Origin: Verrucomicrobiales bacterium
Lineage (GTDB): Bacteria; Verrucomicrobiota; Verrucomicrobiia; Verrucomicrobiales; V1-33
DNA length: 5,971 nucleotides
Direction: 5' to 3'
Assembly: GCA_028293305.1 (NCBI GenBank)
Contig: JAQGPD010000023.1
Span: 1-5,971 of the forward strand
Positions within the stretch are counted from its first letter, which is position 1. Each line of letters opens with the position of its first letter. The notes below the pieces were generated by a model. That model was given only the letters and a program-made list of their open reading frames with translations, did no database searches and was not told where the DNA came from. Position numbers and translations under genes: made by a program. Below, one piece after another: positions 1 through 5,971 of the stretch.

Positions 1-1356
1 GTGGTCAAACCCGAGACAATGCATGAGCGTGGCTTGGATATCGTGCACGTGGACGGGATTCTCCACGATGTTATAACCCAGATCGTCGGTCGCTCCATAC
101 ACGGTTCCGGGCTTGATGCCGCCGCCCGCCATCCACATGGAAAATGCTTTCGGGTGATGGTCGCGCCCCCGCGCGCGGCCCAGGGAGGCATTGCTTTCCA
201 CCATGGGCGTGCGGCCGAATTCCCCGCCCCAAATCACCAGGGTCTCATCCAAAAGCCCGCGCTGTTTCAAGTCGGAAACCAGGGCGGCACTGGCCTGGTC
301 AGTGGCTTTGCACAGGTTTTTATGATTCCCCACCACATCGCTGTGGGCGTCCCAGCCTTCATGGAAAAGATTCACGAAACGCACGCCGCGCTCGATCATG
401 CGGCGCGCCAGCAGACAGGCGCGGGCGAAGGAAGGTTTGTCAGGATCGCAGCCGTAGGCATCAAGCGTGGCCTGGGTTTCCTGGCGCAGATCCATCAATT
501 CCGGGGCCGAGGATTGCAGACGGAAAGCCAACTCATAATTTGCCAGGCGCGTGGTGATTTCCGGATCGCCGGTCGCCGCCAACCGATTGCGGTTCAGGCT
601 TCCGACGAGATCGATGGTGTCGCGTTGCAGATCCGGGCGGATGCCGGGGGGATTGGAGACATTCAGAATGGGGTCGCCCTGGTTGCGGAAACGAACCCCG
701 TTATAACTTGTCGGAAGAAAGCCACTGGACCAAAGCGCCGAGCCGCCACTGATGCCGGAGCCCGTGCTCAGCACCACAAAAGCCGGCAGGTCCGTCGCCG
801 AACTGCCGAGCCCATACGTGACCCACGAACCAATGCTGGGGCGGCCCGGCACCGCGAAGCCTGTCTGGAAAAAAGTCTGGGCGGGGGCGTGGTTGAACTG
901 ATCCGTGTAGAGCGACCGGACCAGGCAAATATCATCCGTGATTTTGGCCAAATGGGGAAGCGCCTCCGAGATTTCCATGCCCGACTGACCGTGCCTGGCG
1001 AACTTGAACTGCGGCCCCATGACCGCGGCATCCGCACGGATAAACGCGAGCCGCTGACCATTCGTCACGGAAGGCGGCAGCGGCTTGCCGTCCATGCGCG
1101 TGAGTTCCGGTTTCGGGTCGAACAGATCCAAATGGCTCGGCGCGCCAGCCATGAAAAGATGGATCACGGCTTTCGCCTTGCCTGGAAAATGCGCCGGTTT
1201 CACAGCCATCGGGTTAGGGACCGCGGCCGCTCTGGCACCGCTGAGCGCACCGTCGGCAAGCAGGCTGGCGAGGGCCACCTTGCCCAGGCCGATGCCGCAG
1301 TCCCGGAGGAAATGCCGCCGGGTGATGTCGAGGCAGTGGGATTGGAATGAATTCAT
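1..1356 (-). CDS. DUF1501 family protein with Tat signal (C-terminus cut by window edge)
   Basis: The frame is open for 452 codons from the ATG at 1354-1356 down to base 1, with no stop in the window. Family members usually continue only about 20-35 residues past the point reached here (ending CLGFDH), so the gene is nearly complete. The N-terminus carries a twin-arginine motif, TRRHFLRDCG (Arg13-Arg14), followed by an apolar stretch and an Ala-rich end near residues 45-50, so Tat export is expected. Recognisable DUF1501 landmarks are MAGAPSHLDLFDPKP after the signal, HEGWDAHSD (332-340), GGEFGRTP (377-384) and GRDHHP (397-402). The His/Asp-rich motifs resemble metal-binding positions of the alkaline phosphatase/sulfatase superfamily, to which DUF1501 is thought to belong; the actual substrate is unknown. 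The start lies 6 nt after the stop of the PSD1 gene without a visible Shine-Dalgarno site, so translation is probably coupled. The family call is very secure, the function is not. Confidence 0.95.
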   Translation of the reverse strand, partial: MNSFQSHCLDITRRHFLRDCGIGLGKVALASLLADGALSGARAAAVPNPMAVKPAHFPGKAKAVIHLFMAGAPSHLDLFDPKPELTRMDGKPLPPSVTNGQRLAFIRADAAVMGPQFKFARHGQSGMEISEALPHLAKITDDICLVRSLYTDQFNHAPAQTFFQTGFAVPGRPSIGSWVTYGLGSSATDLPAFVVLSTGSGISGGSALWSSGFLPTSYNGVRFRNQGDPILNVSNPPGIRPDLQRDTIDLVGSLNRNRLAATGDPEITTRLANYELAFRLQSSAPELMDLRQETQATLDAYGCDPDKPSFARACLLARRMIERGVRFVNLFHEGWDAHSDVVGNHKNLCKATDQASAALVSDLKQRGLLDETLVIWGGEFGRTPMVESNASLGRARGRDHHPKAFSMWMAGGGIKPGTVYGATDDLGYNIVENPVHVHDIQATLMHCLGFDH

Positions 1357-1362
1357 GAAATG

Positions 1363-4300
1363 TTAGTTTTTGGTGACGAATTCGTCAAGGTTCAGCAGCG
1401 CGCGGCAGACCAGCGTCCATGCCGCCGCGGCCGGCGTGGCCTCCTTGCCGGCGAGGGCGGAGGCATTTTCCGGATGGGCCTGGAAACCTGCCAGTTGCTT
1501 GGAGAAAAAGATCAAAAGCGCCTCCGATTCCCGCGCTTCCGGCAGGCGTGAAAAACATGTCAGGAAGGCCTCGTTCAGCAGTTCCGACGGAGTGCCGGGC
1601 CGCGCCGCCAGACGGGTGCCAAAGGCTGTGGCGGCCTCCATTATGGTGACGTCATTGAGCATCGACAAGGCTTGGAGCGGCGTGTTGGAGCGGTCGCGGC
1701 GCACGATGCAGGCCTCGCCGGTGGGGGCGTCGAAGGTGGTGGCGAAGGCAAATGGCGCAGTGCGTTTGGCAAAGGTGTAAACGGATCGGCGATACCGGTC
1801 CGCGCCCGTGCTGACCGGCCAGGCCAGGGCGCCGTAGGTGCCTTCCGTGGTCACGCTGGCGGGCTGGGGCGGATAGACGCCGGGGCCATACATTTTATCG
1901 GATAACAAACCGGCGGCCTGCAGCGCGGCGTCGCGCACTTCCTCGGCATCCAGCCGCAGCCGGGGCCCGCGCCAGAGCCATTTGTTTTCCGGATCCGCCC
2001 CGGCGGCGCGTTCGTCATCCCGGCTGGATTGACGGTAGGTGTGGCTGAGGACGATGCGGCGATGGAGCTTTTTCATGGACCAACCGTCGTCCATGAAACG
2101 CACCGCCAACCAATCAAGCAGCGCCGGGTGTGAGGGAAGCTGGCTTTGAAAACCAAAGTCCTCCTGGGTCTTCACCAACCCCCGGCCGAAAAATGCGCCC
2201 CAGGACCGGTTCACGACCACGCGGGCGGTGAGCGGTTGATCCCGGCTGACCAACCAACGCGCAAAGCTGAGCCGATTGGCGGGCGCGCCCGGGGGCAATG
2301 GATTCAGCACACTCAAAACCCCGGGCTGCACCTCGTCGGTCGGTTGGGTGAATTCGCCCCTGTTATGAATGAAAGTGGGGCGCGTGCTGCCGGCGGGTCT
2401 TTCGTGAAGCACCAGCGTGGTGGTGCCCGTCACCGGCTGGCGCAGGGCCTCGATTTCCTTGCGCGCCTCCGCCAGCTCCGGCGCCTGAAGCAGGAACTCA
2501 CGCATCAGCGCCGGACGGTCCGCGGCGGAGGGGGCAGCGGTAAGCAGCGGCTGGACTTCGGGCGGCAGGGCGCTGGCCTGGATCGCTCCCGGAGTGCCGG
2601 TGAAGGACACCCGGAATTTGCCCAGGGAGCACGCATAGTGCCGGCCGAACATCATCGTTAGAGAAACTTTTCCATCCACTGGCAGCAGCGGTTTTTCGAA
2701 AACAAAGACAGCTTCATGCGCCCTGCCCTGCCCCTCCGCACAGCTCCAGCCAGTTTCCGGATTTCCATCCGTGGCGAGCGCGGCGCTCACCGGCTGTCCG
2801 AAAGTGTTTTTGGCATAACTCTCGGAGGCTGAGGCGATTTTCACCGGCTGGCCACCGCTCGACATTTGGAACTCGCCGAGGAAAAAGTCGCCTTTCGGTC
2901 CTTCATAATACGCCATGCCGGGCCCGCGGCCGGGAAGCCGGGAGTCGGGCAACACCTCAAGGCGGACAGCAGTCAGCGCATTTGTCAGGCCATGGAATTC
3001 CAGTTGATAGGTATCCGCTTTGGTGATGTCCCCGCTGACAAAAACCGTGGCATCGGGCTGCACGGCCAGGAGCGGCAGATTGGAGGTGGCCTTGGCGGGT
3101 ATGGCGGCCGTCCAGTGGGCCAGGCGCCCCTGCTGCGCGGCAGCCCAGGCATCGAAGGCGCGGTCCAGAGCGGCAGGACCTGCGGGAGCTTTCGCGGCGG
3201 TGCCGAAGGACAGCTTGGGACGTCCGATCGTGTGGTGGCCGCCGAATTGTTGTTGAAGCGTCACCGTCACCGGCGTGCCCGCCTGCAGCGGCGGGTCGAA
3301 GGCGAAAGTGGCGAATTGGGGTGAGTGGACCTTGCCCTTCCCATCATCCACAGCCCAGCCGGTGCCCAATTGACCATCGACGGCGGCGGAAAGCGGATAA
3401 CCATTTTGTTCCGCGGAGGCGGAGACGGGCACCAGCTTCAGCGCGCGGCCGTCCTGTTGAGCCTGAATTTCGCTCAACACAAAATTTCCATGGGGAGTGC
3501 GTCCGGGGCCTTTTCCGGGCAACGCTGCATCTGTCAGGGCCTCCAAGCGCAGGTGGGTGGATCCCGCGGGAACGCCCTCCATTTGAAATGTCAGGGTGGC
3601 GCGTTCCGGACCCGGGGCATTGAAAAGCACAAATTTGTCAGGCTGGACGACGGCGGGTTCCTCAGGCGTGGACTGGACCTTGCAGGAGGCGGGATCAACC
3701 CAGACGATATTGTCAGGACGATTCTGTTTTTCCAGCCAGCGGGCAGGCAGTCCTTCCAGCAGGGCCTTCAAACTTTCGCCGCGCACGCGTTCCTGCTCCG
3801 CCTGGTCGGGCGCGGGCAGTTCCAGCTCGGGCTCGTCCGCGTTGTTAAGGAAAGCCATGATGGAAAAATATTCCCGATGCGTGACGGGATCATATTTGTG
3901 AGTGTGGCACTGGGCGCATTGCAAAGTCAGGCCCAGCCAGGTGGCGCTGGTGGTGGCGACACGGTCCACCATGGCATAATAACGGAATTCCAGGGGATCG
4001 ATGCCGCCCTCCTCGTTTTGCATGGTATTGCGATGGAACCCGGTGGCGATCAATTGGTCGCGCGTGGGGTTTGGCAGGAGATCGCCGGCGATTTGCTCTA
4101 TGGTGAATTGATCAAAAGGCATGTCCGCATTGAGCGATCGGATGACCCAGTCCCGGTAGGGCCAGATGCTGCGGGGACGGTCCTTTTCATAACCATTCGT
4201 GTCCGCATAACGCGCCAGGTCCAGCCAGCGGCGGCCCCATTTTTCACCGTATTTCGGCGAAGCCAGGAGCCGGTCCACAGCGTGTTCCCAAGCCTCCGGC

Positions 4301-4914
4301 GAGGTGTCGGCCTGGAAGGCGGCCCATTCCGCCGGGGTGGGTGGAAGCCCTGTCAGGTCAAAACTGGCCCGGCGGAAAAGCGTGGCGCGTTCCGCTTCGG
4401 GAGCCGGAGCGAACCCTTCGGCCGCCAAGGCAGGCTGGACGAAGGCATCGATTTCATTCCGCGCCGGCCAGGCCGCGTTCACCGGCGCGGGAACTGGGGG
4501 AAGCACCGGCGCATCAAAGGCCCAGTGTTTTTCGTATTTTGCTCCTGCGGCCACCCAGTCCTCGAAAAGCTTGATCTCCTCGGGTTTCATCACCCGTTTC
4601 ATGGCCGGCGGCGGCATGACTTCGTCAGGATCAGTCGAGCGGAGGCGCTTGATGACTTCGCTTTCCGAAACCTTTCCTGGCACAATGGCGGCGACGCCCG
4701 ACTTCCCTCCCTGATGCGCGGATTCGGGCAAATCCAGGCGCAAATCCCCTTTCCTTCCCTTGTCGTCCGGGCCGTGGCATTTCAGGCAGGTATCCGACAA
4801 TAAGGGCCGGATGTCCTTGCTGAAGGACGGCGCCTCCGCGCGGGCCAAGCCAGCGGCCGCGAGGGAGCTGAACGAGCAGGTGAGTGCAAGAATGGTTTTT
4901 TTCAGAAAAGGCAT
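1363..4914 (-). CDS. PSD1 / planctomycete cytochrome c, DUF1549 and DUF1553 domain protein
   Basis: A complete 1183-residue exported protein. I chose the ATG at 4914 because it puts a classical Sec signal peptide (MPFLKKTILALTC, ending ARA-EA near residue 26) at the N-terminus; the frame also allows a TTG at 4950, but that adds a Pro/Arg-rich lead. Domains in order: PSD1 cytochrome-like domain about 30-100 with CLKCHGP at 43-49; DUF1549 about 150-367 with a second heme-type motif, CAQCHTHKYDP, at 333-343; two copies of a beta-rich module about 405-572 and 618-773; DUF1553 about 881-1145; and the family-typical end ALLNLDEFVTKN. The two CxxCH motifs suggest covalent heme c and a periplasmic redox role, but the reaction is unknown. 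It is the first gene of a two-gene unit with the DUF1501 gene, a conserved pairing in Planctomycetota and Verrucomicrobiota often linked to polysaccharide degradation. Neither candidate start has a Shine-Dalgarno site. The family call is very secure. Confidence 0.96.
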   Translation of the reverse strand: MPFLKKTILALTCSFSSLAAAGLARAEAPSFSKDIRPLLSDTCLKCHGPDDKGRKGDLRLDLPESAHQGGKSGVAAIVPGKVSESEVIKRLRSTDPDEVMPPPAMKRVMKPEEIKLFEDWVAAGAKYEKHWAFDAPVLPPVPAPVNAAWPARNEIDAFVQPALAAEGFAPAPEAERATLFRRASFDLTGLPPTPAEWAAFQADTSPEAWEHAVDRLLASPKYGEKWGRRWLDLARYADTNGYEKDRPRSIWPYRDWVIRSLNADMPFDQFTIEQIAGDLLPNPTRDQLIATGFHRNTMQNEEGGIDPLEFRYYAMVDRVATTSATWLGLTLQCAQCHTHKYDPVTHREYFSIMAFLNNADEPELELPAPDQAEQERVRGESLKALLEGLPARWLEKQNRPDNIVWVDPASCKVQSTPEEPAVVQPDKFVLFNAPGPERATLTFQMEGVPAGSTHLRLEALTDAALPGKGPGRTPHGNFVLSEIQAQQDGRALKLVPVSASAEQNGYPLSAAVDGQLGTGWAVDDGKGKVHSPQFATFAFDPPLQAGTPVTVTLQQQFGGHHTIGRPKLSFGTAAKAPAGPAALDRAFDAWAAAQQGRLAHWTAAIPAKATSNLPLLAVQPDATVFVSGDITKADTYQLEFHGLTNALTAVRLEVLPDSRLPGRGPGMAYYEGPKGDFFLGEFQMSSGGQPVKIASASESYAKNTFGQPVSAALATDGNPETGWSCAEGQGRAHEAVFVFEKPLLPVDGKVSLTMMFGRHYACSLGKFRVSFTGTPGAIQASALPPEVQPLLTAAPSAADRPALMREFLLQAPELAEARKEIEALRQPVTGTTTLVLHERPAGSTRPTFIHNRGEFTQPTDEVQPGVLSVLNPLPPGAPANRLSFARWLVSRDQPLTARVVVNRSWGAFFGRGLVKTQEDFGFQSQLPSHPALLDWLAVRFMDDGWSMKKLHRRIVLSHTYRQSSRDDERAAGADPENKWLWRGPRLRLDAEEVRDAALQAAGLLSDKMYGPGVYPPQPASVTTEGTYGALAWPVSTGADRYRRSVYTFAKRTAPFAFATTFDAPTGEACIVRRDRSNTPLQALSMLNDVTIMEAATAFGTRLAARPGTPSELLNEAFLTCFSRLPEARESEALLIFFSKQLAGFQAHPENASALAGKEATPAAAAWTLVCRALLNLDEFVTKN
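2595..3702 (-). repeat. Internal duplicated module within the PSD1 protein
   Basis: Residues about 405-572 and 618-773 of the PSD1 protein are two diverged copies of one module. Copy A contains LRLEALTDAALPGKGPGR (from residue 455), then GNFVLSEIQ, SAAVDG, GTGWAVDDG, and ends FGGHHTIGRPKLSFGT. Copy B contains VRLEVLPDSRLPGRGPG (from residue 650), then GDFFLGEFQ, SAALATDG, ETGWSCAEG, and ends FGRHYACSLGKFRVSFTG. The matched motifs occur in the same order at similar spacing, so this is a real duplication at protein level. The DG...GW pattern followed by beta-strand-like segments resembles discoidin-type carbohydrate-binding folds, so glycan binding is a reasonable inference but not shown. Confidence 0.8.
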
Positions 4915-5024
4915 GGAAAAAGGGGGGCGGCGGCTCGGTGCCGGATGCAAAAAACGGGCCGGGGAAGGAAAAATTGCAGGGAATGCAGAGAACGAGCGGG
5001 TGGCGCGACACAGTTTGTTTACAT

Positions 5025-5045
5025 GAAGCGCTAATGCGGCGCTTC
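5025..5045. promoter_or_regulatory. Short perfect hairpin or dyad, possible operator
   Basis: GAAGCGC (5025-5031) and GCGCTTC (5039-5045) are perfect reverse complements around a 7-nt loop; the flanking CAT/ATG also pair if one extra C is bulged out. There is no T-run after it on either strand, so it is not a standard intrinsic terminator. It lies about 110 nt upstream of the PSD1 start, where a regulator-binding dyad or a 5' leader structure would be plausible. Seven base pairs can also arise by chance in GC-rich DNA. Confidence 0.35.
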
Positions 5046-5100
5046 CATGTCCCTATGGATCAACGTGGGAGGAGGCTTCGGTTTATCGGATGGCTTAGGA

Positions 5101-5147
5101 TGGTCCGCACAGTAGAGTGGTCCGCACAGTAGAGTGGTCCGCACAGT
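5101..5147. repeat. Tandem 17-nt direct repeats
   Basis: The unit TGGTCCGCACAGTAGAG occurs exactly at 5101-5117 and 5118-5134, followed by a partial third copy of 13 nt (5135-5147) that runs directly into the left arm of the inverted repeat. A related copy in reverse orientation and lacking AGA lies at 5249-5263, so the units flank the inverted repeat on both sides. The sequence identity is exact and directly visible; the function is unknown. Confidence 0.95.
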
Positions 5148-5242
5148 CCTCTGTGCGGCAGCGGCTGGATGGTTTTTCAGGGCATCGGATCGGAATTTGC
5201 CGATGCTTTGACAACGGCACAGAGGACTGTGCGGACTACTCT
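5131..5242. repeat. 26-bp inverted repeat with nested hairpins (REP- or MITE-like element)
   Basis: The arms at 5131-5156 and 5217-5242 are reverse complements at 25 of 26 positions, separated by 60 nt. Each arm is itself palindromic: CCGCACAG-TCCT-CTGTGCGG (5139-5158) on the left and GCACAG-AGGA-CTGTGC (5217-5232) on the right. The spacer has its own stem, GCATCGG (5182-5188) with CCGATGC (5200-5206). The DNA or its transcript could therefore form either one long stem or a row of small hairpins. It encodes no transposase. The design resembles REP/BIME elements or small non-autonomous mobile elements, but family membership cannot be settled from a single copy. Confidence 0.85.
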
Positions 5243-5337
5243 GGGGCGCGGACCACACTGTGCCATGGCGAAACCCCAGACCGCTGTTGAACATTTTCAT
5301 GGCACGGCCATCCAACCGGGATAACATCTGCCAACCC

Positions 5338-5971
5338 ATGAATTCACTGCCAACGTTGATTCTTATTTGTTTCCTTCCAGTATTTCCGGCGGCGGCTCAA
5401 ATGGCCATCCAACAGATCGCCAAGCCTCGGGACTCCGTCGTCCTTGGCATCAGGACCCCTTCTGGAGACTCACTTCACTCCAGTGAAATTTATGTTATTT
5501 TCGATACCGGCACCCTTAAGCTACCTCGACTGGAACCGGAAATTTCTGCTGCCGGCGTCCCGTTTGACCGATTGATTCAACGTATCAACGAAACTTCCAC
5601 AAAGAGTGGCATCCAGCCTGTTCCTGCAGTCGAAAAAATTTCCTTTCCCATGGAAGGCGGGTGTTTGAACCATGTTTTGAAGGTGGTAGGAGCGGTTCAA
5701 AATCCTGGAGAGTTTCCCCTTCGTCAAGGCATGACCCTGACATCAGTCATTGGGAAAGCCGACGGTTTTGCCGGGAAAGCCGAAATCAGCAAAGTTAGGC
5801 TGATCCGGGGAAAGCAGGAAACGGTATATGACCTGCGGATCCTTCAACTGGATGGGTCCAACAATCCGGCGCTGATGGACGGGGATGAAATTGTGGTGCC
5901 GCAGGATCCGGCATCCGTCGAGATTGAAAGCGTTTTCAAACCAGAAGACTCCGTGGTAATGGAGATGGAAA
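5338..5971 (+). CDS. SLBB-domain polysaccharide export-type protein (C-terminus cut by window edge)
   Basis: An open frame of 211 codons with no stop before the right edge. The N-terminus is apolar and ends PVFPAAAQ, a likely Sec signal peptide cleaved after about residue 20; there is no lipobox cysteine as in Wza. Residues about 28-100 look like a diverged Poly_export domain (EIYVIFDTGTLKLPRL, then ISAAGVPFDRLIQRINE). Residues about 113-189 match an SLBB domain well: VLKVVGAVQNPGEFPLRQGMTL, then a basic VRLIRG segment and LMDGDEIVVPQ. Proteins of this type form or support the outer-membrane channel for capsule or exopolysaccharide, so more secretion genes may follow to the right. The start is uncertain: an in-frame ATG at 5299 would add 13 residues including two arginines, giving the signal peptide the positive end it otherwise lacks. 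No Shine-Dalgarno site precedes either ATG. Base composition looks lower in GC than the minus-strand operon. Confidence 0.85.
   Translation, partial: MNSLPTLILICFLPVFPAAAQMAIQQIAKPRDSVVLGIRTPSGDSLHSSEIYVIFDTGTLKLPRLEPEISAAGVPFDRLIQRINETSTKSGIQPVPAVEKISFPMEGGCLNHVLKVVGAVQNPGEFPLRQGMTLTSVIGKADGFAGKAEISKVRLIRGKQETVYDLRILQLDGSNNPALMDGDEIVVPQDPASVEIESVFKPEDSVVMEME

Larger units (their letters stand above)
4915..5337. other. Divergent intergenic region between the PSD1 operon and the SLBB gene
   Basis: This stretch must hold the promoters for both outward-facing units. I found no -35/-10 pair with acceptable spacing on either strand: TTGACA at 5208-5213 has no good -10 box, and TTGAAC at 5287-5292 sits 27 nt from GATAAC at 5320-5325. 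The part next to the PSD1 gene (about 4915-5020) shows no structure. The middle carries a short hairpin and then a dense set of direct and inverted repeats at 5101-5263. A 102-codon minus-strand reading frame (5031-5339) crosses the repeats but is not believed to be a gene. Confidence 0.75.

Noticed and set aside
1..1350. Plus-strand open frame of 449 codons
   Set aside because: It is the codon-aligned antisense of the DUF1501 gene; its translation shows no family motifs, while the minus strand shows many.
3325..4803. Plus-strand open frame of 492 codons
   Set aside because: It lies entirely opposite the DUF1549 part of the PSD1 gene; long antisense frames are common in GC-rich coding DNA and this one has no recognisable domain.
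5101..5242. CRISPR array
   Set aside because: The repeated units are directly abutting 17-mers without spacers, and no cas gene is present.
5131..5242. Intrinsic transcription terminator
   Set aside because: Neither arm is followed by a T-run on either strand, and both neighbouring genes are transcribed away from it.
5031..5339. Minus-strand open frame of 102 codons in the intergenic region
   Set aside because: Much of its translation comes from the tandem and inverted repeats (such as RTVRTTLLCGPLYCADHP), it has no domain, and it fills the divergent promoter region.
5521..5727. Minus-strand open frame of 68 codons
   Set aside because: It is antisense to the SLBB gene, whose plus-strand translation carries clear domain motifs.

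Overview
The window looks like a fragment of a GC-rich Verrucomicrobiota genome; Planctomycetota or a relative is less likely. The main evidence is a paired minus-strand operon of a PSD1/DUF1549/DUF1553 cytochrome-type protein followed by a DUF1501 protein. That gene pair is a hallmark of the Planctomycetota-Verrucomicrobiota-Lentisphaerota group and is often heavily multiplied there. None of the three genes has a recognisable Shine-Dalgarno site, which also suits this group. The assignment rests on family knowledge and was not searched.

Layout. (1) Positions 1-1356, minus strand: a DUF1501 protein with a Tat signal, cut by the left window edge probably just short of its C-terminus. (2) Positions 1363-4914, minus strand: a large Sec-exported PSD1 protein with two CxxCH motifs and an internally duplicated beta-rich module. 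It lies 6 nt upstream of the DUF1501 gene, so the two form one transcription unit, PSD1 first. (3) Positions 4915-5337: a divergent intergenic region of about 420 nt. It holds a small hairpin and a compact repeat element made of 17-nt tandem units, a 26-bp inverted repeat and a nested stem. (4) Positions 5338-5971, plus strand: the first 211 codons of an exported SLBB/polysaccharide-export-type protein, running off the right edge.

How the parts relate. The PSD1 and DUF1501 proteins are both predicted to leave the cytoplasm, one by Sec and one by Tat, and in this group such pairs are proposed to take part in extracytoplasmic turnover of complex, often sulfated, polysaccharides. The SLBB gene points the other way, to export of a capsule or exopolysaccharide, and probably opens a separate operon. 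Its base composition looks visibly less GC-rich than the operon. No defence system, CRISPR array, RNA gene or transposase was seen. The most unusual part is the structured repeat element between the two divergent units.
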